A stretch of 64,000 nt of DNA from Actinomyces sp. ZJ308 (GTDB taxonomy: Bacteria > Actinomycetota > Actinomycetes > Actinomycetales > Actinomycetaceae), in NCBI RefSeq assembly GCF_011752065.1, contig NZ_JAAIJY010000018.1, positions 1-64,000 on the forward strand, in the 5' to 3' direction. Numbering within the stretch: the stretch's first letter is position 1; the number at the start of each line of letters is the position of its first letter. A program made the translations under genes and the position numbers. Below, piece after piece: positions 47,378 through 55,653 of this stretch. Below the pieces are notes generated by a model, which saw only the letters and a program-made list of their open reading frames with translations, searched no databases and was not told where the DNA came from.

Positions 47378-47974
47378 GTGACTGTCAACGGTAGGCCGCG
47401 CCAGAACGAGGCAGGTGCCATCCCCGAACGATTCGAGGAAGCGCTCCTGTCCCTGCGTGACGCGCCCCGCCCGCGGGGTCTGCTCATGGAAGAGGTTCCC
47501 GCTCCCAAGAAGCTGGCTCCCTACTCCGCCGCACTGACCGCGGAGACCGTTGAGACCGTCGGTGCCACTCCCCTGGCCACCGGGCGCTTCGTCGTCCTGT
47601 ACGACCCCAACGGCCAGGAGGCCTGGGACGGGGACTTCCGCATCGTTGTCCAGGCACGCGCCCGCATCGACGACGAGGTCGGCATGGACCCGGTCTTCGA
47701 GTCAGCGGCCTGGAGCTGGCTCACCGACGGGCTCGAGGACTCCCGCGCCGGCTACCGGGCGCTCGTGGGAACCGTCACCAGGGTCCTGTCCGAGACCTTC
47801 GGCGGGCTGACCCTCACCGACTCCTGCGCCCACGCCGAGATCCGGGCCTCGTGGTCACCCACGACCGCCCAGCTCGGCCCCCATCTGACGGCCTGGCACG
47901 AGCTCCTCCTGGTCGCCTCCGGTCACGAGCCGGCCGCGGTTCACCCCCTCACCCTCGCCGGGGTCGCCAGGTGA
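47378..47974 (+). CDS. DUF3000 domain protein
   Basis: A 198-residue actinobacterial protein of unknown function. It matches the DUF3000 pattern: F-E-E-A-L-L-S-L-R ... R-P-R-G-L-L-M-E-E-V-P-A-P-K-K-L-A-P-Y-S-A-A, then G-R-F-V-V-L-Y-D-P-N-G-Q-E-A-W-D-G-D-F-R-I-V and S-W-L-T-D-G-L-E. In many actinobacteria it lies just before an RNase D-like gene, as here, where the reading frames overlap by 4 bases (GTGA); joint function in RNA processing is thus possible. The GTG start lies 7 bases after TAGCGT (47365-47370), a leaderless arrangement. Confidence 0.85.
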   Translation: MTVNGRPRQNEAGAIPERFEEALLSLRDAPRPRGLLMEEVPAPKKLAPYSAALTAETVETVGATPLATGRFVVLYDPNGQEAWDGDFRIVVQARARIDDEVGMDPVFESAAWSWLTDGLEDSRAGYRALVGTVTRVLSETFGGLTLTDSCAHAEIRASWSPTTAQLGPHLTAWHELLLVASGHEPAAVHPLTLAGVAR

Positions 47975-49347
47975 CCACCCGCGCAACCGGCACCTCCCGC
48001 CCAGCTGCATCCTCGGCCGTACCCCGCCCAGCTGCATCCTCGGCCGTACCCCGCCCAGCTGCATCCTCGGCCGTTCCCCGCCCAGCCGTATCCCCCGGGA
48101 CGACGGATCGCCCCATCAGCACTCACGACGTCGTCGACTACCCGCGGCCCCGGGACGGGTTGCCGGAGATCACCGCCACCCCCGCCCAGCTGGGACGGGC
48201 CGCCCGGATCCTGGCCGACGGGCAGGGCCCCGTGGCCGTCGACGCCGAACGCGCCTCCGGCTTCCGCTACGGTCAGGACGCCTACCTCATCCAGCTCCGG
48301 CGCGAGGGCGTCGGCACCCTCCTCATCGACCCGGTCACCTGCGGCCCCCTCACCGAGCTGGCCACCGCCCTCAACGGCCCCGAGTGGATCCTCCACGCCG
48401 CCGACCAGGACATCCCCTGCCTGAGCGCACTCGGTCTGACCGCCGCCTCCCTGTTCGACACCGAGCTGGCCGCACGCCTCCTGGGACGCCAGCACGTCGG
48501 GCTGGGCGCCGTCATCGAGGAGACTCTGGGACTGCGGCTGGCCAAGGACCATGCGGCAGCGGACTGGTCCACCCGGCCCCTGCCCGCTTCCTGGCTCATC
48601 TACGCCGCCCTTGACGTCGAGCTGCTCATCGACCTCAGGCACGCCCTGACCGCCGAGCTCGAGACGGCGGGCAAGGCTCAGTGGGCCGCCCAGGAGTTCG
48701 AGCACGTGCGGACCAGACCGGCCAGGCCGGCCAAGATCGACCCGTGGCGCAAGACCCCACGAGCGGGAAGCGCCGTGCGCTCCCCCCGCTCGCTCGCCAT
48801 CCTGCGCGAGCTGTGGACCTCACGCGAGGAGCTGGCCGCGGAGCTCGACCGGACCCCGTCCAAGGTCCTCTCCCACCAGGCGCTCATCGCCGCCGCCGTC
48901 GCCCGGCCCCGCTCACGACGCAAGATGACCGGCCTCAGAGAGTTCTCCTCCCGGCAGGCGCGCCAGAACCAGGAGCGCTGGTGGCGGGCCATCGAACGCG
49001 CCCTGGAGCTGCCCGACGACGAGCTGCCTCCCACCCGTGCGCCGATGGGCCCCGATGAGCTCCCCCACCCGCGCACCTGGCAGCGTCACCACGCCGAGGC
49101 CGCCGACCAGCTCAACCGCGTACGCGGGGCCGTCCGGAAGCGCGCCGAGGAGATCCGCGTCCCCCAGGAGCTGCTCCTGGCACCGGGATGCCAGCGCCGT
49201 CTGGCCTGGGACCTCGGTGAGGAGATCGAGGCCGGGCGCACCGGCACCGTGAGTGCCCAGGAGATCGGCGAGCGCCTGACCGCCATGGGTGCCAGGCCGT
49301 GGCAGGTCGAGCAGGTCGCGCCAGCCCTGGCGTCAGCACTGAGCTGA
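47971..49347 (+). CDS. RNase D-like 3'-5' exoribonuclease with HRDC domain
   Basis: A 458-residue protein. After a repeat-bearing Pro/Ala/Ser-rich N-terminus (about residues 1-45), the DnaQ-like exonuclease domain shows V-A-V-D-A-E-R-A-S-G-F-R-Y (ExoI Asp/Glu), L-H-A-A-D-Q-D-I-P-C-L (ExoII) and Y-A-A-L-D-V-E-L-L (ExoIII), followed by an HRDC-type helical domain with L-W-T-S-R-E-E-L-A and a long C-terminal helical part. RNase D trims tRNA 3' ends in E. coli; the actinobacterial branch is less studied. It overlaps the DUF3000 gene by 4 bases. Confidence 0.9.
   Translation: MTTRATGTSRPAASSAVPRPAASSAVPRPAASSAVPRPAVSPGTTDRPISTHDVVDYPRPRDGLPEITATPAQLGRAARILADGQGPVAVDAERASGFRYGQDAYLIQLRREGVGTLLIDPVTCGPLTELATALNGPEWILHAADQDIPCLSALGLTAASLFDTELAARLLGRQHVGLGAVIEETLGLRLAKDHAAADWSTRPLPASWLIYAALDVELLIDLRHALTAELETAGKAQWAAQEFEHVRTRPARPAKIDPWRKTPRAGSAVRSPRSLAILRELWTSREELAAELDRTPSKVLSHQALIAAAVARPRSRRKMTGLREFSSRQARQNQERWWRAIERALELPDDELPPTRAPMGPDELPHPRTWQRHHAEAADQLNRVRGAVRKRAEEIRVPQELLLAPGCQRRLAWDLGEEIEAGRTGTVSAQEIGERLTAMGARPWQVEQVAPALASALS
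47998..48090 (+). repeat. 27-base coding tandem repeat in the RNase D-like gene
   Basis: Three copies of a 27-base unit (47998-48024, 48025-48051, 48052-48078) and a partial fourth encode R-P-A-A-S-S-A-V-P each time. Copies 1 and 2 are identical and copy 3 differs by one base. The unit is a multiple of three, so copy-number changes would keep the frame. Confidence 0.95.
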
Positions 49348-49364
49348 ACGGACTTCAAGCACGC

Positions 49365-49409
49365 ATGATGATGCGCCGTCCACCACCAGGGTGGCCGGCG
49401 CATCATCAT
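49365..49409. terminator. Bidirectional hairpin terminator
   Basis: A perfect 14-base-pair stem (ATGATGATGCGCCG and its complement) with an inner CCACC/GGTGG stem lies between the convergent RNase D-like and pflA genes. Confidence 0.75.
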
Positions 49410-49449
49410 CGTGGCTCGGGATCCGGGGGACCCGCAGCCTGAGAGAGCC

Positions 49450-50325
49450 TCAGTGGACCTCGAAACCGTAGGAACGGAAGATCGCCCGCGTGGACTCCAC
49501 GAGCTCGGGCTCCGGAGGCCTGGTGTCGCGCAGCTGGTACGTCAGTCCCAGCGCGTCCCACTTGTCGGTGCCCATCTGGTGGAAGGGCAGCACCTCAACG
49601 CGGCTGACCGAGCCCCAGCGCTCGATGATCCGGGCCACGTTGTGGACGTTCTCGGGGTCATCCGTCAGGTCCGGTACCAGGACGAACCTGGCCCAGATCT
49701 CGATCCCCTTGGCCGCCAGCCGGTCGCCGAAGGTGATCGTCGGAGCCAGGGAGCGCCCCGTCACCTTCTTGTAGGTCTCCTCGTCACCGCTCTTGACGTC
49801 GAGCAGGACCAGGTCGATGTTGTCGAGCATCTCATCGCTGGCATTGGCCCCCAGGAACCCGGAGGTGTCGATGCAGGTGTGGATGCCCATCTTCTTGGCA
49901 CCGGCCAGAAGCCTGCCCGCGAAGGCGGGTTGCATGAGGACCTCACCGCCCGACAGCGTGATTCCGCCCTTGGACGCACGGAACACTCCCCGGTAGCGGC
50001 GCATGCGGCGAAGAAGCTCCGCGGCCTCGACCGGCTCCCCGTCCTTCATGAGGAAGGTGTCGGGGTTGTGGCAGTACAGGCACCGCAGAGGGCATCCGTT
50101 GAGGAAGACGGTCATGCGGGTACCGGGACCGTCCACCGCGGTGACGAGCTCCCAGGAGTGGATCGAGCCCAGCTCACCGGCCCGCATCCGGGCCAGGCGC
50201 TCGGAGCGCTGAAGATCCGTCAGCTCCTCGAGGCCGCCGATACCCGCCCCGCGCAAGCGGGCGGCCGGGGCCAGGAAGTCCTGGTCCCGACCGCCGTCGC
50301 GCACGGTCGTCGTGGTCTGCGTCAT
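49450..50325 (-). CDS. pflA: Pyruvate formate-lyase activating enzyme
   Basis: A 291-residue radical SAM enzyme that makes the glycyl radical on pyruvate formate-lyase. The iron-sulfur motif is C-P-L-R-C-L-Y-C (C-x3-C-x2-C, Cys78, 82, 85), followed by H-N-P-D-T and the G-G-I-T-L-S-G-G-E SAM region, and K-x-x-E-D-type features of PflA. It has about 48 extra N-terminal residues before the usual start (G-S-I-H-S-W-E-L-V). It lies 23 bases after the separate glycyl-radical gene and so close to its substrate. Function requires anaerobic, reduced conditions. Confidence 0.95.
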   Translation of the reverse strand: MTQTTTTVRDGGRDQDFLAPAARLRGAGIGGLEELTDLQRSERLARMRAGELGSIHSWELVTAVDGPGTRMTVFLNGCPLRCLYCHNPDTFLMKDGEPVEAAELLRRMRRYRGVFRASKGGITLSGGEVLMQPAFAGRLLAGAKKMGIHTCIDTSGFLGANASDEMLDNIDLVLLDVKSGDEETYKKVTGRSLAPTITFGDRLAAKGIEIWARFVLVPDLTDDPENVHNVARIIERWGSVSRVEVLPFHQMGTDKWDALGLTYQLRDTRPPEPELVESTRAIFRSYGFEVH

Positions 50326-50348
50326 GACCGCTCGCCGTGCTCCCCGGC

Positions 50349-50594
50349 TCAGGCCTGGGAGTGGAAGGTGCGGTGGAGGACGTCAAGCTGCTGCTCGCGA
50401 GTCAGCTTGACGAAGTTGACGGCGTAACCGGAGACGCGAACCGTGAGGTTCGGGTAGTTCTCCGGGTGCTCCATCGCGTCCTCGAGGGTGTTGCGGTCCA
50501 GAACGTTGATGTTGGCGTGGTACAGGCCCTTAACGCCGCCATTGTCCTGACGCTGTGCCTTCATGGAGGCGAGGCGCTCTTCGTACGTGGCCAT
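50349..50594 (-). CDS. Stand-alone glycyl-radical subunit of pyruvate formate-lyase (GrcA-like)
   Basis: An 81-residue protein equal to the C-terminal domain of classical pyruvate formate-lyase: [21 protein letters not shown], then R-V-S-G-Y-A-V-N-F with the radical glycine at position 56, then L-T-R-E-Q-Q-L-D-V and the end R-T-F-H-S. It has its own ATG and a GAAAGGGG ribosome-binding site, 76 bases after the pflB stop, so this is a real gene and not a frameshift. It resembles E. coli GrcA (YfiD), the repair part for oxygen-cut enzyme, but here the main subunit has no such domain of its own, so this protein must supply it. Confidence 0.92.
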   Translation of the reverse strand: MATYEERLASMKAQRQDNGGVKGLYHANINVLDRNTLEDAMEHPENYPNLTVRVSGYAVNFVKLTREQQLDVLHRTFHSQA

Positions 50595-50670
50595 GGTGGC
50601 CCCTTTCTGAGGTGGTGTTATCGATGTGAGAAAAATTGCTGCGGTGCGATCAGCCGGATGGACGGCTGGA

Positions 50671-52785
50671 TCAGATCTCGGCGCAGTCGTCGGGGACGAA
50701 GCCGGCGTCGAGGATGCCCACGAGGTTGGCGACGCGCTCGTCGAGCGTGCGGCCCAGACCCTGCGGGGTGATCGTGTTGGTCAGCGAGATCCCGTCGAGG
50801 GCGTCGTTGTAGTCGAGCTTGCCGACGCTGAGCATCGAGGCGACCATGCCGTGGGTATCCATCCCGTTCTCCGGGTTGGCGCCCGGAGAGAAGGGCGTGC
50901 CCTTCTGGTGCCCCGAGGGGAAGGAGCCAGTGGCCTTGCCGTAGACGACGTTGGAGGTGATCGTCAGCACCGACTGGGTCGGGATGGCGTCCCGGTAGAA
51001 GGGCTGGGCCTTGATCTTCGACATGATGGTGTGGACAACGGTGGCGGCGATGTCGTCGGCGCGGTCGTCGTCGTTGCCGTAGATCGGGAAGTCGCCCTCG
51101 GTGATGTAGTCGACCACCAGGCCGGTCTCGTCACGCACCGGGGTCACCTTGGCGTACTTGATGGCAGCCAGGGAGTCGGCCACGATCGACAGGCCGGCGA
51201 TGCCGCAGCCCATGGTGCGCACGATGTCGGAGTCGTGCAGCGCCATCTCGATGGACTCATAGGCGTAGCGGTCGTGGCAGTAGTGGATGATGTTGAGCGC
51301 CTCGACGTAGGTGGCCACCACCCAGTCGAGCATCTTCTCGTACTTGTCCCACACCTCGTCGAAGTCGAGGGGGCCGTCGCCCTCGACGCCGGGCAGCCCG
51401 GTGACGACCTGCTTGCCGGTCATCTCGTCACGTCCACCGTTGATGGCGTAGAGCAGGGCCTTGGCCGAGTTGACGCGGGCGCCGAAGAACTGCATCTGCT
51501 TGCCCACACGCATCGGGGACACGCAGCAGGCGATGGCGGCGTCGTCGCCCCAGTGCTCGCGGATCTGCTCGTCGGCCTCGTACTGGATGGAGGAGGTCGT
51601 GATCGAGATCAGGGCGCAGAAGTCCTTGTATCCCTGCGGCAGGTTCTCGTCCCAGAAGATCGTGATGTTCGGCTCCGGGGCGGGACCGAGGTTGCGCAGC
51701 GTCTGCAGCAGGCGGAAGGAGGTCTTGGTGACCAGGGCCCGACCGTCCTCACCGAAGCCGGCGTCGGACCAGGTGGCCCAGTAGGGGTCGCCGGAGAAGA
51801 TCTGGTCGTAGTCGATGGTGCGCAGGAAGCGCGTGATGCGCAGCTTCATGACGATGTTGTCGATGAGCTCCTGGGCACGGGTCTCGTCGATGACGCCGTT
51901 GCGCAGGTCGCGCTCGAAGTAGATGTCCAGGAAGCCGGAGAGGCGACCGATGCTCATGGCGGCGCCGTCCTGGGACTTCACGGAGGCCAGGTAGGCGAAG
52001 TAGGTCCACTGGACGGCCTCGTGGGCGTTCCTGGCCGGGCCGGAGATGTCGTAGCCGTAGGAGGCGGCCATCACCTTGAGCTTCTTGAGCGCCTTGATCT
52101 GCTCGGAGTGCTCCTCGCGGTAGCGGGCCCAGTGCTCGGAGAAGGGCTTGTCCGCCACTGCGTCCTTGGCCCGCTGCTTCTCCTCGATGAGGAAGTCGAC
52201 GCCGTAGAGCGCCACCCGGCGGTAGTCGCCGATGATGCGGCCGCGGCCGTAGGCGTCGGGCAGGCCGGTGATGATGTGGCTGGAGCGCGCCGCGCGGATG
52301 CGGGGGGTGTAGATGTCGAAGACCGCGTCGTTGTGGGTCTTGCGGTAGCGGGTGAAGATCTTCTTGACCTCGGGGTCGACCTCCTTGCCCGCCTCCTTGA
52401 TGGCGGTCTCCACCATGCGCCAGCCGCCGTTGGGCATCATGGCGCGACGCAGCGGGGAGTCCGTCTGCAGGCCAACGATGACGTCATCGTCCTCGCTGAT
52501 GTACCCGGCCGGGAACGCGTCGATGTCGGCGGGGATATGGGTGTCGACGTCGAGGATGCGGACCTTGCGCTCCTCGGAGAGGTAGTCCTTCTCCAGGGTG
52601 TCCCACAGGCGCAGGGTCTTGTCCGTGGCGCCCGCGAGGAACGAGGCGTCACCGTCGTAGGGGGTGTAGTTACGCTGGATGAAGTCGCGGACGTCGATGT
52701 CCTCGGTCCACGGGCCGGTAACGAAGCCCTCCCAGGCGTCATTGCCGCTCACCGTGGTGGCAGATGTTGTGACCTCAGTGGTCAT
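50671..52785 (-). CDS. pflB: Pyruvate formate-lyase main subunit, lacking the glycyl-radical domain
   Basis: A 704-residue protein that, with coenzyme A, would split pyruvate into acetyl-CoA and formate. It aligns by eye with classical PflB from W-E-G-F-V-T-G-P-W through the catalytic [10 protein letters not shown] (Cys pair near 418-419) and Q-M-Q-F-F-G-A-R to [14 protein letters not shown]. Classical enzymes then continue into the glycyl-radical domain; this one ends with [18 protein letters not shown] and a stop. The missing part is the next gene. GAGGAGGG precedes the ATG. A short hairpin (CAGCCG/CGGCTG, 50651-50668) stands just after the stop. Confidence 0.94.
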   Translation of the reverse strand: MTTEVTTSATTVSGNDAWEGFVTGPWTEDIDVRDFIQRNYTPYDGDASFLAGATDKTLRLWDTLEKDYLSEERKVRILDVDTHIPADIDAFPAGYISEDDDVIVGLQTDSPLRRAMMPNGGWRMVETAIKEAGKEVDPEVKKIFTRYRKTHNDAVFDIYTPRIRAARSSHIITGLPDAYGRGRIIGDYRRVALYGVDFLIEEKQRAKDAVADKPFSEHWARYREEHSEQIKALKKLKVMAASYGYDISGPARNAHEAVQWTYFAYLASVKSQDGAAMSIGRLSGFLDIYFERDLRNGVIDETRAQELIDNIVMKLRITRFLRTIDYDQIFSGDPYWATWSDAGFGEDGRALVTKTSFRLLQTLRNLGPAPEPNITIFWDENLPQGYKDFCALISITTSSIQYEADEQIREHWGDDAAIACCVSPMRVGKQMQFFGARVNSAKALLYAINGGRDEMTGKQVVTGLPGVEGDGPLDFDEVWDKYEKMLDWVVATYVEALNIIHYCHDRYAYESIEMALHDSDIVRTMGCGIAGLSIVADSLAAIKYAKVTPVRDETGLVVDYITEGDFPIYGNDDDRADDIAATVVHTIMSKIKAQPFYRDAIPTQSVLTITSNVVYGKATGSFPSGHQKGTPFSPGANPENGMDTHGMVASMLSVGKLDYNDALDGISLTNTITPQGLGRTLDERVANLVGILDAGFVPDDCAEI

Positions 52786-53170
52786 CCGTGCCCTCCTCGT
52801 GTGGGTGACCGGAGGGCCACCCGGTTGTTATCGCCCTTGCGAGGCGAGGCGGCACATCGGCGCGCCGTCGATCTCAGACTAGAACTCCGAGAAGGCCTTG
52901 TGGGCCACTGGTCCCAAGAAGGGCCGGTGTGATGACTCACAGGCTGATCGACACCACCCCAAACTAGGACATAAGTCCCTATGGTTACCGCCCGGAAAGA
53001 TGGTCGTCACCCGGGAACAACACCATCCTGCCTTCGGCAATATCAGCAAACGGGAACGCGGCTCCCGGCTGAGAACCTATCGCAACGATTAGGACGGGTG
53101 TCCCAGCAACGGCCGGCTGCGATCTCGGGAACGGGTGGGCCGGACGGCTCGGAGCGATGCTGCTGCACCC
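52786..53170 (-). promoter_or_regulatory. pflB upstream region with two palindromes
   Basis: No gene in these 385 bases. Two palindromes stand out: TGTGA-TGAC-TCACA at 52928-52941, like a shortened CRP/FNR site, and AGGACATAAGTCCC at 52966-52979, which matches 12 of 14 positions of the DosR consensus GGGACTWWAGTCCC. A -10-like TAGTCT lies at 52881-52876 on the minus strand. The rest, toward dxs, holds nothing recognisable. Confidence 0.5.
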
Positions 53171-55249
53171 TTAGTCGGCCCCAAGGTCCCGGCCGGTCGG
53201 GGCATCGGGAGGACCGGGGAGGCCGGGAGGTCCATCGACCGCCGTCCGAGCCGCTTCGGCGATATCGGCGGCCCGCATGCCGAAGTCCTCCAGCAGCTGG
53301 GCCCTGGTGGCCGTGTCGATGAACTGACGCGGGATGCCGATGCGACGAAAGACCGGTGAGCCGGCTGCACCGGGACGGGCGGCCTGATTACTCTCGACGG
53401 CGTCGCGCAGCTGGGACCCGATGCCGCCGTCGACCAGTCCGTCCTCGACCGTGACGACGACGTCGGCCTGGGATGCGTCCTCGACGAGAGGACCCGGCAG
53501 CGGGATGACCCAGTGCGGGTGCACCACGGTGACACGGCGCCCCTCCTGCTCGAGGATCCGGCCGGCCTGACGGGTCTCGGCGGCCATGGCTCCGACGCCC
53601 ACCAGCAGGATCCGCGGGGTGCCGGCCGGCCGGTCGCTCTCGAGCAGCACGTCGACGACGTCGAAGACGGACAACTCCCCCGCCAAGGCCTCCTCCCCCG
53701 TCCGCTCATCGCCGCGCCCGGCATCCTTCCGGGCCGCCCCGAGGCGGCGCACCGCCGCCAATGGCTCGGGCAGGGCGCCCTTGGGGTAGCGCACGACGGT
53801 CGGGGCGTCATCGACGCCCACGGCCAGGCGCAGGCTCTCGCGCAGCGTCACCTCGTCCCGGGGCGCGGCCAGGCGCAGGCCCGGGACATGAGCCAGCAGG
53901 GCCATGTCCCACATGCCGTTGTGGCTGGCTCCGTCGGTTCCGGTGATCCCGGCCCGGTCCAGCACGATCGTCACACCCGCACGGTGCAGGGCAACATCCA
54001 TGAGGACCTGGTCGAAGGCGCGGTTGAGGAAGGTGGCGTAGAGCGCCACCACCGGGTGCATGCCGGCGAAGGCGAGCCCGGCCGAGAAGGTGAGCGCGTG
54101 CTGCTCGGCGATGCCGACGTCGATGACCCGCTCCGGCATGGCGTCGGCCAGTGGCTGGAGGCCCACCGGCGCCTGCATGGCCGCGGTGACCCCGATGACC
54201 CGCTCGTCGCTACGCGCCAGGGAGAGGATCTCCTCGGCGAAGACGGTCGTCCAGCCGAAGCGCTCGGCCACGACCGGCAGCCCGGTCTCGGGGTGGATCC
54301 GTCCCACGGCGTGGAAGCGGTCGGGGACGTGCTCCTCGGCGGGGGTGTAGCCCCGCCCCTTCTCGGTGATGACGTGGACGATGACCGGCTCGGCGTACTC
54401 ACGGGCCCGGGTGAGGGCGAACTCGATGGCGGTGATGTCGTGACCGTCGACCGGTCCGGTGTACTTGATCCCCAGGTCCTCGAAGAAGACCGAGGGCACC
54501 AGGACGTCCTTGAGCCCCCGTTTGAGGCCGTGGAGGGCGTCGAAGGCGGCCCGGCCGGGAGCGCCCTGGGACAGGAGCGTGCGCTTGACCCCGGACAGGA
54601 CGCGCTCGTAGCCGGGGTTGGTGCGCAGCGCGTCGAGATGATGGGCCAGGCCTCCGATGGTCGGGGCGTAGGAGCGGCCGTTGTCGTTGACGACGATGAC
54701 CAGGTGGCGGTCGGAGGAGTCGGCGATGTTGTCCAGGGCCTCCCAGGCCATGCCCCCGGTCATGGCTCCGTCACCGATGACGGCCACGACGTGGCGCTCG
54801 TCGTGCCCCTGAAGATGGTTGGCCCTGGCGATGCCGTCGGCCCAGGACAGCGAGGTGGAGGCGTGGGAGTTCTCCACGACGTCGTGGACGGACTCGGCCC
54901 GTGACGGGTAGCCGGACAGCCCGCCCCGCTCGCGCAGGTGGGTGAAGTCCTGGCGGCCGGTGAGCAGCTTGTGAACGTAGGCCTGGTGGCCGGTGTCGAA
55001 CACGATGGTGTCCCGCGGCGAGCGGAAGGTCCGGTGCAGGGCGATCGTCAGCTCGACGACACCGAGGTTGGGCCCCAGGTGACCGCCGGTGCGCGCCACC
55101 GAGGCGACGAGGTGTCGGCGGATCTCGGCCGCGAGCGCCACCAGCTCCTCACTGGTGAGCCGGTTGAGGTCGGCGGGCTTTCGCACAGAGGACAGGAGCG
55201 CTCTGCCGGTCTGCTCGGCGGGCCGCCCAGGGTGCTCAGCTGCTGGCAC
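53171..55249 (-). CDS. dxs: 1-deoxy-D-xylulose-5-phosphate synthase
   Basis: A 692-residue thiamine-diphosphate enzyme that joins pyruvate and glyceraldehyde 3-phosphate in the first step of the MEP isoprenoid route. It shows G-H-L-G-P-N-L-G-V-V-E-L-T, F-D-T-G-H-Q-A-Y-V-H-K, the cofactor motif V-I-G-D-G-A-M-T-G-G-M-A ... N-D-N, the transketolase pyrimidine domain with D-V-G-I-A-E-Q-H and D-R-A-G-I-T-G-x-D-G, and the C-terminal domain. Residues about 500-525 form a poorly conserved insert (K-D-A-G-R-G-D-E-R). The GTG at 55249 is chosen because GGAGG lies 6 bases before it; the ATG at 55306 has no site. Confidence 0.95.
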   Translation of the reverse strand: MPAAEHPGRPAEQTGRALLSSVRKPADLNRLTSEELVALAAEIRRHLVASVARTGGHLGPNLGVVELTIALHRTFRSPRDTIVFDTGHQAYVHKLLTGRQDFTHLRERGGLSGYPSRAESVHDVVENSHASTSLSWADGIARANHLQGHDERHVVAVIGDGAMTGGMAWEALDNIADSSDRHLVIVVNDNGRSYAPTIGGLAHHLDALRTNPGYERVLSGVKRTLLSQGAPGRAAFDALHGLKRGLKDVLVPSVFFEDLGIKYTGPVDGHDITAIEFALTRAREYAEPVIVHVITEKGRGYTPAEEHVPDRFHAVGRIHPETGLPVVAERFGWTTVFAEEILSLARSDERVIGVTAAMQAPVGLQPLADAMPERVIDVGIAEQHALTFSAGLAFAGMHPVVALYATFLNRAFDQVLMDVALHRAGVTIVLDRAGITGTDGASHNGMWDMALLAHVPGLRLAAPRDEVTLRESLRLAVGVDDAPTVVRYPKGALPEPLAAVRRLGAARKDAGRGDERTGEEALAGELSVFDVVDVLLESDRPAGTPRILLVGVGAMAAETRQAGRILEQEGRRVTVVHPHWVIPLPGPLVEDASQADVVVTVEDGLVDGGIGSQLRDAVESNQAARPGAAGSPVFRRIGIPRQFIDTATRAQLLEDFGMRAADIAEAARTAVDGPPGLPGPPDAPTGRDLGAD

Positions 55250-55653
55250 GGTGCGCCTCCTTGTTGAGGGTGTGGTCGAGGGTGAAGGTGATGACGAGTC
55301 GTTCATGCAGTGATGTCTCGGATGCCTCGGACGCCCCGGACGCCCCGATCACGACCTGGGGCGGCGAGGCGCCGAAGCGGCACCCGGGAAAGGGTAGCCG
55401 CTGGGCCCGGGGGAGGTTTCCTGTGGAGGTCCTCCTCCGGTACCGCCGCTCGACGGCGGTTCATAGCGGTCCAGGACGCTCCGGGGCATCCCTCAGCATA
55501 GGGCCGTCCTGATCGGCGTGCGGTCACGTGTCACGCGGGTCACGGATGAGCACGTACTGTATGCCTTGACCGGCGGAACCGTTCGCCCCCGCCGGTCCGC
55601 GGCATCGTTCCCGATCGCCCGACCGCCCTCAGGACAGCCCTCCAGGAGGAACC
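55250..55653. other. Divergent intergenic region between dxs and the S9 peptidase
   Basis: Contains a perfect 7-base-pair hairpin (ACCGCCG/CGGCGGT, 55442-55460), a TACTGT -10-like site at 55555-55560 for the peptidase transcript, and CAGGAGGAACC just before its ATG. Several GTCACG words at 55523-55545 may be regulatory. No gene supported. Confidence 0.4.

Noticed and set aside
50595-50670. Frameshift or sequencing error splitting a normal pflB
   Set aside because: The 76 bases between the two genes hold a new ribosome-binding site and ATG, the upstream gene has its own distinct tail, and the two parts cannot be joined by a 1-2 base shift.
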